64,000 nucleotides of DNA, taken from contig OY992839.1 of assembly GCA_963921425.1 (NCBI GenBank), positions 15,603,409 through 15,667,408 on the forward strand, read 5' to 3'. Under the pieces are notes generated by a model that saw nothing but the letters and a program-made list of their open reading frames with translations, searched no databases and had not been told where the DNA came from. Every line of letters starts with the position of its first letter. The stretch's first letter is position 1. Shown in pieces: positions 35,753 through 46,209 of the stretch. Source of the stretch: Dryas octopetala (Eukaryota > Streptophyta > Magnoliopsida > Rosales > Rosaceae). A program made the translations under genes and the position numbers.

Positions 35753-35998
35753 TATAAGAGTGAACAGAGGTGTGATTGAAAGCCTCAATTAAACTGAGGT
35801 TAATCCTTTGTATTTATTAGAAGCCAAGTACATGTGCAGAAGTAAAACTCTATATATTCAAAATACAAAACAGGGAGTGCTTTAGATAGGATAGAGTTGT
35901 TGTGTAGCTGAGATAGAGTTTATCCCATGTGCAGTATATGACTAAGAGGATGGGCTTGGGCGCAGGTGGTTTAGACGGGTTAGGACAGGTCTCTATTA
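35753..35998 (-). repeat. 5' LTR of Copia B
   Basis: 246 bp, identical by eye to 31107-31352. Confidence 0.95.
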
Positions 35999-36300
35999 CT
36001 ATCTCCTAAAATTATCTTAAAACCATCCTTCTTGCATTTTTAGCTCCAAAATCATTAATCAACCTTGCACAATCAAGCTTTTTTAAAAAATCACTTTCGT
36101 TAATAGAAATTAAAGATAGCCCATTTAATCTTTTTTATAACATGGTTGATCGCAAGTAAGATTTTAATAACTTAAATTTTGAAAAACTCCTCTCAACAGA
36201 TGCAGCTGTAACATGTATTGTTAATAAAATTCTATTACCAATAGTAGCATTTGGAAAACAATTTCGTCTTTTCAAAAAACTCAATATATATTGTAAATTA
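35999..36300 (-). pseudogene. hAT transposase C-terminal dimerisation domain remnant
   Basis: The minus strand encodes RILLTIHVTAASVERSFSKF followed by KLLKSYLRSTML, then a stop and KRLNGLSLISI, then LINDFGAKNARR. This is the conserved hAT C-terminal dimerisation region (Dimer_Tnp_hAT), where the usual pattern is ...ERSFSKLKLIK..LRSTMSQERLNGL. The stop interrupts the domain at the residue after STML. Copia B inserted just past the ARR. No upstream zinc finger or catalytic core is visible, so only this tail survives. Confidence 0.75.
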
Positions 36301-36532
36301 AAGGAAAATTGATAATAAATTTATATATAATATATATTGTAAATTTGTAATTTGTAAGCCAAATGGCCCAAACCACAAAAATATATAGATTCACAAAGTG
36401 CGTTAATTTTTTTGATCAATTTCTTAACAATTTTAATTTTAATAATCTAAGTCCAAATTGAAAAAAAAAAAAAAAAAAAAGTTTTACTTGTTTTCAGCTT
36501 TCTCTTCGATTTCCTTTATTTCCTCTTCAATT

Positions 36533-38213
36533 GTAGTGAGTAGGGGTGGGTTCGGTACGGTTACCGTACCGAAACACCCATACCGAATTCCGATCGATAG
36601 GGGTCGGGATGATGACTTTTGGTTCCGATACCGTACCATCGGTGGTTGGTAACCGTTCACTTTAGTATCAGGCGGTGTCGGAGCGGTATTAGGTTGCCGA
36701 TTACAACACCAAATAAAAAAAATAAAAAAAATCACAGAGAGAGGAGGAGAGATAAGACAGAGAGAGGGAGAGAAGGAGGGGGTTGAGACAGAGAAGGAGA
36801 AAGGGACAGAGACAGAGAGGAAAGGTCGGGAGGGAGAGTGGTGGGTTCGGCTGGGTTGGGCGGGGTGGGGAGAGGGGTGCGACAGAGAGGGAGAGAGGGA
36901 GAGAGGGGGGAAAGGTATTTTGGAGAGAGGGAAATAGATGATGGTGGTGGTGGTGGTGGTCGGAGATGATGAATTGATGGTGGTGGTTGGGGCTTGGGAG
37001 TTGGGTCTCACACACAGAGAGAAAAAGAAGGAAGGGGAAAGAAAGAGAAGAGGAGAGAAGAGAAGAGAAAAAAAGAGACATGGGTGGGAGGAGAGAGAAG
37101 AAGAAGAAGAAAAAGAAAAGAAAGAAAGAAGAAAAGGGGGGGGGGCACGTGGGTTAGGGGGAAAGGAAAAGAAAAAATAATAAAAATAAAGTTTTATTTT
37201 GTAAAGAATAAATAGGGTATTTTGGGGTTTCAAATTTCAATTGGGGTTTGGAGTTTTTTATTTTTATTACATATGTTTTTTTTATAATTTATAGTATATA
37301 GTCCATAACTTAATAGTTTACATGTTTTTTAATTTTTATCATCTTCTAAACCTTATGGTATATGATATATGGTATAAGTCATATACCTAATAGGGCTGTT
37401 AGGCTAAATGACTAATACCATATACTAATAATAATATATTATACCATATTATACATTTATGATTGAGGTAATTACATAAATCATAAATAGTCCATATTGA
37501 TATCAATATATTATACCATATTATACCATATTTTACTATATTATATCATATTATACAATATACTAATTAAATTACTATATTATCATATTATACTATACTA
37601 TACCATATTATGCCATATTATACTATTATACTATATACTATATACCAAACTCTAAGTTACCAACTATGAATTTATGAAGTATAAATTTATAGTATTAGAC
37701 TATTAGGGTATAGAAATTAGTAATTTAGTATGAGTATCATATACATATACTATATAGGGTTTATAATTTAGTATAATATTAGGGTTAGGTATTTTTAATT
37801 AGTTTTTATATAGAAATGTATTATATAAATTAAAAAACATATAATTTAATAAGTTATAGGGTTTATAAATTTATATATGTTTTATATAAATTATAGAAAA
37901 TTAGAAATGTATTATATAAAATTAGAAATTATATAGAAAGGTATTTAGTATTTGAGTATTTTTTATTTAGGGTATATCGATATAGTATAAAAATAAATTA
38001 TTTTAATTATATTTTTTCAATATATGGTCAGTATCGGTATACTGTCAGTACCGGGCTTTATGAACCGATACCGTTACTGAAATCATCGGTATCGGTATGA
38101 AAACCGAGTATTGGTATCGATAACCGACTAATTCGGTATTTTTCTGTATTGGAATCGGTACGACATCAGTTTTTTTCGGTATTTTGGTAATTAAACCCAG
38201 CCCTAGTAGTGAG
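36533..38213. mobile_element. Second non-autonomous hAT-type element, 8-bp TSD
   Basis: The body is 36541-38205 (1665 bp). It starts TAGGGGTGGGTTCGGTACGG and ends AAACCCAGCCCTA, and is flanked by GTAGTGAG on both sides (36533-36540 and 38206-38213). It has a purine-rich centre (36740-37180), a very AT-rich right half with ATATTATAC words, and subterminal GGTATCGGTA/TACCGATACC words. It encodes no transposase. Its tip is related to the elements at 10776 and 57600. It lies in the 5' part of the larger dead hAT element. Confidence 0.85.
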
Positions 38214-38544
38214 AGACTGAGAGTGACAGAGACGAGCAAAGAGGAACAGAATGAAAAGAGAAACAAGATTACTGTAAAGAAAAAAGAAGAAGCAAGAGTA
38301 CTGGACCACTGGTGACAGAAATGATCAGATTCAGACAAAGAGGAAGAGAATGAAAAGTTAAAGTCGTTGTCTTCTACTACTAGAAGATTCTGATCTAGAC
38401 AAAAAATAATGAATAATTAAATTAGTTTTTTTTTTTTTTTTAGTTAGTAGACTGAATAAAAGGCCTAATTTATGCAATAGGAGGCCCGGCCCTAAACTAG
38501 GATAGGCCCTAGGCAGGCTCTCAGGGCCGGCCCCTGCCAATAGG

Positions 38545-38682
38545 AATTGATCAATTTCCCATTCCAACAAGACATAATGTTTGGTTGGCATGGAAATGAT
38601 TCATTTTTAAGGAATTGACCTTAGTAGAGTTAGAACAGTTCCTTAAGATTGCCGGAATAGAAAGACCAAGAGGAGCTAGGGT
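38545..38682. other. Short spacer between the dead hAT element and the TRIM
   Basis: 138 bp without a recognisable feature. Confidence 0.4.
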
Positions 38683-39051
38683 GGTATTGTGAGAGTATGG
38701 AGTGTTATCCCACATTGGAAAAATATAATCTTGCCTAGTGGCTTATAAGAATTTGGACTACTCATTCCATTGCCAATTGGTTTTGGGATGAATGCCTAGA
38801 TTTTTTCATGGTATCAGAGCAGGTTCACTCACATGTATTAGGCCAAGTGGCCACACGTGCTCCACGTCACCCAATATGAGTTATCCACGTGTTTGACTTA
38901 AAGTGACACCACACGTGTGGAGGCGTGTAAGAATGTGGAGTGTTGTCCCACATTGGAAACGTATAACCTTGCTTAGTGGCTTATAAAAATTTGGGGTACT
39001 CCTCCCATTGCCAATTGATTTTGGAATGAATGCGTAGATTTCTTCAGGTAT
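38683..39051 (+). mobile_element. TRIM (terminal-repeat retrotransposon in miniature)
   Basis: The element is 38688-39046 (359 bp), flanked by GGTAT (38683-38687 and 39047-39051). Two 121-bp direct LTRs lie at 38688-38808 and 38926-39046, diverged at scattered sites. They share the word CCCACATTGGAAA. The primer-binding site TGGTATCAGAGC (38809-38820) abuts the left LTR, and a purine tract GTGTGGAGGCG abuts the right LTR. The internal region is only about 117 bp and encodes nothing, so it must be mobilised in trans. LTR divergence makes it older than the two Copia elements. Confidence 0.9.
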
Positions 39052-39593
39052 TTCTATTCCATCGAACTAAGAAATGCAAAGTTACATCAACTACCCCTTT
39101 TATTACTCGATAATTGTCATTGCTATTGTTAAAGTCATCGATGGCAGACCAAGAACAAAAAAGAAAAAATTGAATCAAAGAATATAAAATTGCCCACTCA
39201 CCCCATCCTCTTTGTTGAAGTGGTTTTATCAATGGTCTGCTAGGTTCTCATTGGAAATAGCTTTGGGGATCTATGGCTTTTGGTGTTCTTTTTCCTGAAG
39301 GAAAAAAAAAAAAAAAAGCAAATTCTTTTGGCCAAATTACATAGGCTTACAGATTATTGATAGTTAATAAACGGATCCAAAAGAAAAACCGGAAAATAAA
39401 AATTGAAACATCAAGGCCGGCTTTTATCTTACCAAAATAATCAATTAAAATTTGGTTAAACCCTCTAGATTCGTTTTTCTTTAATAAAAATTCAGGGCTT
39501 TTTTATTTTATTTTTAAAGAATAATCCTTTTGACTAGTTTCCAACAAAGCAACTTTTCATTCTAAACTTTATGAGTCAGCTTTATTTAAAAGA
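39052..39593. other. Intergenic sequence, nothing recognised
   Basis: An AT-rich stretch with an A-run at 39301-39317. No terminal repeats, no coding sequence. Confidence 0.4.
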
Positions 39594-39785
39594 GTGCTAC
39601 TATTTGCACACTTTTTTTTTTTTCTTTTTGCACACCTCAAAAGTTTAATTTGTCAAATAACAAAAAACACCCAAAATAAAATTACCCAAAACCTCATCCC
39701 TCTATATTTCATTCCCTCCTCCCTGTAACAGCACCCCACCCTCCCCGTGACGAACCACCTGCCGACCACCCCAACCCCGCCCCGG

Positions 39786-39847
<62 letters not shown>
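39786..39847. repeat. (CT)n microsatellite
   Basis: A clean CT run. It produces a Leu/Ser-rich ORF on plus and an Arg/Glu-rich ORF on minus, neither credible. Confidence 0.95.
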
Positions 39848-39849
<2 letters not shown>

Positions 39850-40186
39850 TCCCTCTTTCCCGCCAACCACCCCACCCCTCATCCCCTCCTCTTTCTCGCC
39901 GTTGGCGAACCAGGCGCCGAGAACCCAGCCAAAAGATCCCTCTCTCTTCCTCGACTCCCCAACCTAGCCTCCACCTCCAGCCAGTGCGCACAGTTATCCC
40001 GACACCACCACTCCCTCCTCTGGCCACCACCAGTCACCCCACTGGTCAGAAAATACTCCCCAGAGGCCGGCCATCACTTCCCAGAACTTCTTTTACGTGC
40101 CAGCCACCCCCACCTACCAGAAAGCTTAAGCCCAGCCCAACCTGCAATTTTTTTTTTTAAGTGGATGTTCGGAGTGGAGAGGGAAG

Positions 40187-40194
<8 letters not shown>

Positions 40195-40234
<40 letters not shown>
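40195..40234. repeat. (GA)n microsatellite
   Basis: A GA run at the right side of the truncated TIR element. Confidence 0.9.
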
Positions 40235-40238
<4 letters not shown>

Positions 40239-40299
40239 AGGGACTGGGTGGATTGGACCGCTAGGATTGATCAATGCTGGCGAAATAGACCGCCAGGAG

Positions 40300-41167
40300 G
40301 ACTTTTTGAGAGATAAACATCGAAGGGAAAGGTTTACTAAGCGACAAATCATGGAGATAAGGAAGAAGGAATTTCCTGAATGGTTCAAGAAACATGTAAG
40401 AATTCAATTACTAAGTTTCTACATCATGTCCCTAATATTAATTTTTACCTAATGTTTCTACATCATCTTTTTCACAGATTAATGCAAGGTTTTATGCTAA
40501 TGATCCGTTGATATCCGATGACTTGCATTGGCTTGCTAATCCTCCTCACACACTTGTGACGAAATACAAAATCCACGCTATTAACGGTTTTAGATTTCGA
40601 ATAAAATAGGTGGATGATAAGCATAAGAATCAGAATTGTGGTGTATTTGTACCTGCAAATATTTCGGGTGGTGTTGGGCAAGTTAATTGCTATGGTGTTG
40701 TCATTGATATGTTTCTGGTTAGATATTGTGGTCCTACTGAGGCAGAAGATATGGGTCGTTGTGTGATGTTGTTTAAGTGTGATTGGGTTGATAGTGGAAG
40801 TCCTAGGGGTATGAAGACAGATCAATATGGGTTTACCTTGGTGAACTTCAATCGATTGGGATTTAGGGATGACCCTTTCATACTAGCTTCACAAGCAATG
40901 CAAGTATTCTATGTTGCAGATTTGATTGAAACAGATTGGCATGTAGTGGTCCGAACGCATCCAAAAGATTTTTTTGATGTATTAGAAGATAAAGATACAA
41001 CTGATGATTATGCCATACCAAATTTGGATGATCGGGTACTTGACAATGAAGATATGCAAACAAGGGTTGGCGTGGAAGAGACACCTTTTGATGAAGCATT
41101 ACCTTTGCCCACTGAATTGGTTAATTCAATTGCTGACGATGAGCTTGATGATGATATGGATGCTTAA
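40300..41167 (+). pseudogene. TNP2-type CACTA transposase, C-terminal exons with DUF4216-like domain, interrupted by a stop
   Basis: Exon one (to 40395) carries RRERFTKRQIMEIRKKEFPE and WFKKH before a GT donor. The next exon starts at 40478 after CACAG with INARFYANDPLISDDLHW and runs to the stop at 41165-41167. It holds the QNCGVFVPANISGG and YGVVIDMFLVRYCG motifs typical of the DUF4216 region at the TNP2 C-terminus. An in-frame TAG (40607-40609) sits between GFRFRIK and VDDKHKN and splits the domain. The catalytic Transposase_21 region upstream is missing. It cannot be functional. Confidence 0.75.
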
Positions 41168-41417
41168 ATTAAATTTTTTTTTTTTTGGTGTTGTTTTGTA
41201 ATTAAGAACTCTTATGTAATATTTTTTTTATTAGTGAATTTTTTTGTGCTGGAATAGGTCCCGTGGTTTTTACCTTTCGAGGGTTTTCCATGTTAAAATA
41301 TATTTGTGTGTTTATATATTGGTTTTATAGCAATTTAGTTTTATTTAATTAATTAATATTTTTATGTAGTATGTATTTGGTGGTGTATATATATATGGTT
41401 AATTATAATTTATTTAG

Positions 41418-43316
41418 ATGAGTGATAATGAAGAACATAAGGACGAGCACCACGATAAGCAGGTTGAGACTAGTTCAAATGGTAAGTTATAGTTTGTTTA
41501 TATAAAGTTTTTATTTATTCTATTATTTACAATATTTTTGTCATTCATGTATATTAATTTGGATTAATATGTAGCAATGCCCCAAAGGAGAAAACGTGGT
41601 CCCAGAAAGATTAAGTGGGCTGGTAAAGATCATAGGGGTAAAGAGTATTGTGAATTTAGTCCGAGCGGGAAATATATTTCTCAAAACAGTATAGAGTTTT
41701 CCAAGTTTATATCTTCTGAAGTAAACAATCCCAATAATGTTCATCTAGTGCATGATTGGAGATTGGTTGAAGAAGAAACAAAGAACACTTTGTGGGACAG
41801 AATACGGATATCAATTTATTTTTTTAAAATGATACTAAAAGTAAAATACTTGTAAATATTTACTTATAATTGTTTTTTTTTTTTTAAATCTTTTATGGAT
41901 GTAGGGCACTATCACTTTTCGTGATGAGGATTTGGTAAAAATGCCCGTGATTAAGACCATGACTTTGCACATTGCTGAACATGCTTATAAAGAATACAGA
42001 GCATATTTGAAAGGGAAGTACTACACTGGCAGGACAGGTTAGAGGCGGTTGAGATGTCCCAATAATGTAGATCCTGTGCAGTGGGCGAAGATGGTGGAAC
42101 ATTGGGATAACCCAAAAACTCAGGTGACAATCTTTAATCAAATATTTAATAATACTAGTATGTGCAATAATAACTAATTTATATTCTGTTTGACCTTTTA
42201 GGAGATAGCTGTGAAAAATAAAACTAATCGTTCTCAACAAACGATGAGCCATACATCAGGATCGTGGACATTTGAACGTCTTCGTGAAGATTATGTGAGT
42301 ATAGTTAATTTTTTTCATCATATTGAGTTACAATTTTATTTAATTAGGGCACAGAAATATATTCTAAATTATTTTTTTTAATGGTTTAAATTTTTAGAAG
42401 AAGAAGCATGGAATTGAACCCGATCCCGTTACTTTCTTTCGTATCACCCACACGTGCAAAGACAATAGTTGGATTGATGTGCCATCGGAGGAGAGAGGGG
42501 TAAATATTATACTAGTTTTTTTTTTTTTTTTTCCATAATGTGTATTTTATGTTCTTAAATTTTACTTACAAATTTATCTAAATATTTGTTTCTTAGATGT
42601 CCATGGAGAATTCTGTTGACTCACGGGTTGAGTCTGGAGCGGATGACACTTATGAACTTCGCACAGAATTGTATGTTGAGGAGATGGGTCCTGAGAGGAA
42701 AAATAGAGTTCGGCTCTATGGACATGGGGTGACACCTGAAATGGTGCCTTATGCTAGGGCTCAATCTAGTACTTCTTCTCGGAGATTATCGAAGACAAGA
42801 AAAGCTCTTTTGAAGGCACAGTGCCTCGAATGGCAGAAGAAGCATGAGGCTGTGCAAGCTAAGCAGGATCCCCAAGAGGAGGCAATTGAGTTGTTAAAGA
42901 CTCAGCTACAGCAGCAGCAGCAGTAGCAGCAGCAATTGCAGCATCAACAGATGATGATGTTTATGCAGCAGCAACAACAAGTGATCATGCAGACACAGAC
43001 ACACCCGCAAAGCTCACATCCACAACAGCCTTCTTGCCTGAGTCAGCCTCCACATTCTCCCTATGGAATGTTCTCGATGCATCCTATGTACCAGATGCCG
43101 TTTATGCCTCAGTCACCTTTGCAGATGCCTATGTATCGGCCAGAAGTACCTTCTCAGCCATCTCCTGGTGGGTCACATCATTCTACGGGTGTTGGATTTT
43201 CCGAATTGCTTTCCGGTAATTTAGGTGATGATGAATTTATGAGTCAGTTTGGTCAGCAGGGAGGATCAGGGTCACATTCAGCTTCTGGTTCAGGTTCTGC
43301 TGCGGGACTTGAGTAG
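41418..43316 (+). pseudogene. Ptta/En/Spm family (Transposase_24) gene of the CACTA element, broken
   Basis: Six exons can be placed: 41418-41481, 41575-41807, 41905-42123, 42202-42294, 42398-42499 and 42597-43316. All but the second donor are GT-AG. The second donor reads AT, so the splice site is probably mutated. The protein has a basic N-terminus (PQRRKRGPRKIKW), a WAKMVEHWDNPKTQ and NKTNRSQQTMSHTSGSWTF region, a coiled KALLKAQCLEWQKKHEAVQA region, and a Gln/Pro-rich C-terminus. This matches the plant En/Spm second-gene family. In-frame stops occur at 42040-42042 (TAG) and 42924-42926 (TAG within a CAG run). It is not functional as read. Confidence 0.7.
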
Positions 43317-43479
43317 ATTATTTTTGTTTGCCTACTTTATCTTATCTCTATTGATGGAACAATATTATTTGACATGTATTGTCAATTGAAAGATATTATC
43401 TTTATTAGTGTATAATTATTATTTGAAATGTTTTATATTAATTATTTTATTTATTTTTTTAATATATATTCAATAATTC

Positions 43480-43991
43480 TAGCGGTTGTATTCGCCAGGA
43501 AAGGATTTTTTAATATATTTTATTACTTTTCCTGGCGGATACACTATCAATACCGGCGGATATATCAGCCAGAAAAGTATTTTTTTTATATATTTTATTA
43601 CTTTTCATGGCGGATATACTATCAATGCCGGCGGTTATATCCGTTAGGGTTAGTTAATGTCGGTGGTTATATTCGCCAGGAATTACTCAATGCTGGCGGA
43701 TATATCCAACACGCATAAGTTAATGCCGGCGGATATATCTGACGCGAATAAGTTAATGCCGGCGGATATATCCTCCAAGAAAAGTTTAATGCCTTGTCAG
43801 CATAAAATGGTATTCCTGGCGGATTTAGACAGTTGTCCGCCAGGAAAAGTGTTTTGCCTGCGGTTTTAATGCTAGTGGAAACTCTATCCGCCACTGCTTC
43901 ATAATCCTGGCGGATTTAGCTATTTTTCCGCCAGAAAATTGTTTTTCCTAGCGATTTAATTCCACTAGGAATAAGTGCTTTTGTAGTAGTG
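43480..43991. repeat. GGCGGATA subterminal repeats and CACTA terminal inverted repeat
   Basis: At least twelve GCCGGCGGATATA or TTCGCCAGGAAA-type words alternate in both orientations up to the terminal repeat at 43977-43991. They fit TNPA-type binding sites by position, density and orientation. Confidence 0.75.
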
Positions 43992-44244
43992 TTTAAATAA
44001 ATAATTGAAGGGGTTGAGATCCAATTAACCCAATAGTCAAGCTACTTAGGTTCGACTAAAGGGGTTTATTGGTGACACAATTAAATTACAAGGATCAATC
44101 TAGAGCCTCTACAGTTTTCAGTCTCCATGATGTAGTATATTGATATTTGATGATTTTAGTGATTAGGAGATGAATATATGAGCTGGGCTTTTCAAGGTGG
44201 CCGGGTTGCAATGTTTCGTGGAGTCTCTGACCTATCATTGAAGA

Positions 44245-45140
44245 AAAGTGTATATTTGGAAAATTTTCTTGTTCTTTATTAATCTCTAAAGAAAATTGGA
44301 GTATCAGCTTAAAATCAATTGGCTATTTGCTCTGATACTATTAAGAAAATTGGAGTATTAAATCCAAAATTGGTTATGAGTATAAAGGCCTAATACCCTT
44401 AGAAGCACTTAGAAAAGGATTTAACTTTTTAATGTGTGATAACATGCACACTCCACATTATTAGAGAAAAGAGCTATTCCTACCCAAACAGTCCAAGGCT
44501 AATGAGCTAATCAGACAGCACATTGGATCTACTCAATTAGGCCTTTTTTCATACATTTATAATTTATTAATTGGGGAATGCTATTCACCTTCTCCACCGA
44601 CTTTCTGCTTTATTATTCTCATTACACAATGTATTTTCATAATCGAAATCGTTCATTTTTTAGATAATTATATCAAAACTACAAAAAATCAACTAAATCG
44701 GAAATCATTTGATTATGTAATCATTATCAAATAAACAAACGGTAAACCAAATTGTTATTAAAACTGTCTGTTTATTTGATCATTGTTACCTAACCAAATA
44801 ATTTGGTTGATTTTTTTACAGATATGATCTTCATAGTTAAATCTAAAAAATGAACAGTTTTAATCATGAATTTACACTATAAAATAAGAATAATAATAAT
44901 AAAAAATCGGTGAAAAAGATAAATTGAAAAAAATGGATGTCATTCCTCTTATTAATTTAGGCGTCTATATGCACCCAAAGAATTGATCAATGCACCCACG
45001 GTTGGAGAATCTATTTTATAACAATTCCACCTTTTGCAATATGACTAATTTAAAAGTGACAAAACCTAACAATTAAAATCATATCTATCAAATTCAAGCA
45101 ATAAAAAATTAAATTGTTTAAAACTTAAAAGTGACCAGTC
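44245..45140 (+). repeat. Dispersed repeat family, copy carrying the Mutator-like insertion
   Basis: Homologous to 20690-21395 in diverged form. A 376-bp element at 44573-44948 interrupts it. Non-coding. Confidence 0.7.
44564..44957. mobile_element. Mutator-like fold-back MITE with 9-bp TSD
   Basis: The body is 44573-44948 (376 bp), starting GGGGAATGCTATTCACC and ending ATGTCATTCCTC. TTATTAATT flanks both ends (44564-44572 and 44949-44957). The empty site is preserved at 21184-21192. The inner part is a long imperfect palindrome around the AAATCGGAAATCATTTG word shared with the fold-back element at 47937. It has no coding capacity. Confidence 0.85.
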
Positions 45141-46022
45141 TCTCTAAAAGAGTCTAAACCCTAAATCCTGAGTTCAGAGCAAACCCCCTATCCTTTTTTC
45201 AACATTTCCCAAAAATGGTAGGTGAACTACCAATCATGATTCATCCCAAATCATGCAACACACATTTCTGCCTCTTTCTTGTTTAGGGCATTATCAATTT
45301 TTAAAGATCCAAAAGCCAAGAATTAGAGCACGTGTCCAAAACTGTGGTTACCAAACTTGTGCCTTGTGGTAATCAAACTTGACACGTCATGGTCATAGGA
45401 TACGTATCCCCATGTGCATGCTTCCTAGTTCCTTCCTTCCTTCCTTCCTTCCTTCCTTCCTTGATTATCAAATTTCTTGAAAATAAATTAATACTTTGAA
45501 CTCACATTGTGTCATCAAGTATCGACCGTGCCATTGCGCTTAGCTCACACGTGGATCGTGGGACCCGCATTGTACTTTTGTGTTTTTTGACCTACTCATT
45601 CGGTCTCTGTCGATTTTGCTCACACGTACGTGGACACTTCACTATTCATATAAAAGGATTTTTGGTCTTGGCCAAAAAGAAATTTTAGAGGAAGAAAGTG
45701 ACACTGTGGCACCCAAAGCTTGAATCATACGGAAACTTCAATTTCAAAGTAAACCATCAACTTATAGCTAAAAGCCAATACTTCACAATTGGACCGGCAA
45801 CGTATGATTTAATATCAGCATATATATATAAATATATTTATTAAACAACTACGATGCTGAAAAAATTTAAGCTGCAAGAAAATAAATTAATAATGTATAT
45901 GAAGCTAACATTTTCTCTTAGATACAGCCCCAACTTGCATATAGAGAGCAGACAAATACCGACATATAGAAACAAACAAAATTGGGGATAAAGAATTCGA
46001 ACCCAAGACCTCCTGCAAACTT
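45141..46022. other. Intergenic sequence with (TTCC)n run
   Basis: No supported gene. A (TTCC)n run lies at 45428-45462. A CATATAAAAGG TATA-like word occurs near 45646, with no coding sequence following it. Confidence 0.4.
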
Positions 46023-46209
46023 GGCTTTGATACCATGTTAAGAAACTTTTCTAAAGAAAAACTAGAGTAATTTTATTCATCCCAAACATGAGGTATCTAT
46101 ACAAGGGTTACAACTTTAAATACACTAGAAAATGTAATTACAAGTAATCCCACAACAATAACTATAATTACAAAACTAGCTTTCGCAGTTATATAAGGGC
46201 TCACGCACA
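46023..46209 (-). mobile_element. Short Copia-like LTR with primer-binding site, minus strand
   Basis: The LTR is 46036-46209 (174 bp), reading on the minus strand from TGTGCGTGAG to TTCTTAACA. It has a TTATATAA TATA-like word and AATAAAATTAC. A primer-binding site TGGTATCAAAGCC (46023-46035 reversed) abuts it, one base off the usual TGGTATCAGAGC. No second LTR or coding region is visible in the adjoining sequence, so it is a fragment. Confidence 0.65.

Larger units (their letters stand above)
31102..36003 (-). mobile_element. Copia B: intact Ty1/Copia retrotransposon with TA...TA LTR ends
   Basis: The element is 31107-35998, flanked by CTATC (31102-31106 and 35999-36003). Both LTRs (31107-31352 and 35753-35998) are 246 bp and look identical. 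They start TATAAGAG and end CTCTATTA, so the tips are TA/TA, not TG/CA. Such non-canonical tips are known in a minority of plant Copia families. The primer-binding site (GCTCTGATACCA at 35741-35752, reversed) abuts the right LTR. A purine tract (minus-strand GCGGGGGTG) abuts the left LTR. The single ORF is complete, so this copy is a candidate active element. Confidence 0.95.
30688..38544 (-). mobile_element. Dead autonomous-type hAT transposon hosting two later insertions
   Basis: The minus strand begins at 38536 with CAGGGGCCGGCCCTGAG, a typical hAT tip, and has a 5' UTR-like stretch. It resumes at 36290-35999 with a hAT dimerisation-domain remnant and ends near 30696 after an AT-rich 3' UTR with GCCTAGGGCCTCC. 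The bases outside (CCAATAGG at 38537-38544, CCAATGGC at 30688-30695) are a candidate but imperfect 8-bp duplication. The left tip is weak. Copia B (31107-35998) and a hAT-type element (36541-38205) are nested within. Most of the transposase coding sequence is missing. Confidence 0.6.
39594..40240. mobile_element. Partial relative of the 21446 TIR element
   Basis: The start (CTACTATTTGCACAC, then a T-run and a second GCACAC) mirrors the tip of the element at 21446. The internal order is also similar: C-rich block with CT repeat, a CGAACCACCTGC word, a GATGTTCGG word, then a GA-rich block. The right terminal repeat is missing, so the element is truncated. It directly borders the CACTA relic. 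Confidence 0.55.
40255..43991 (+). mobile_element. CACTA (En/Spm) transposon relic with two broken genes
   Basis: The right end at 43991 is the reverse complement of CACTACTACAAAAGC. It is preceded by about 500 bp of GGCGGATATA and CGCCAGGAAAAG words in both orientations. Two gene remnants lie inside: the tail of a TNP2-type transposase (40300-41167) and a Ptta/En/Spm-type second gene (41418-43316). A short CTGGCGAAATAG...CCGCCAGGAGG stretch at 40270-40300 resembles the subterminal words. This suggests that an internal deletion fused the 5' subterminal region to the 3' exons of TNP2. No left CACTA tip was found. Confidence 0.8.

Noticed and set aside
39594-40240. Left end of the CACTA element
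   Set aside because: The tip is CTACTATTTGCAC, which matches the 21446 TIR family and not CACTA. The CACTA left end is not in this window.
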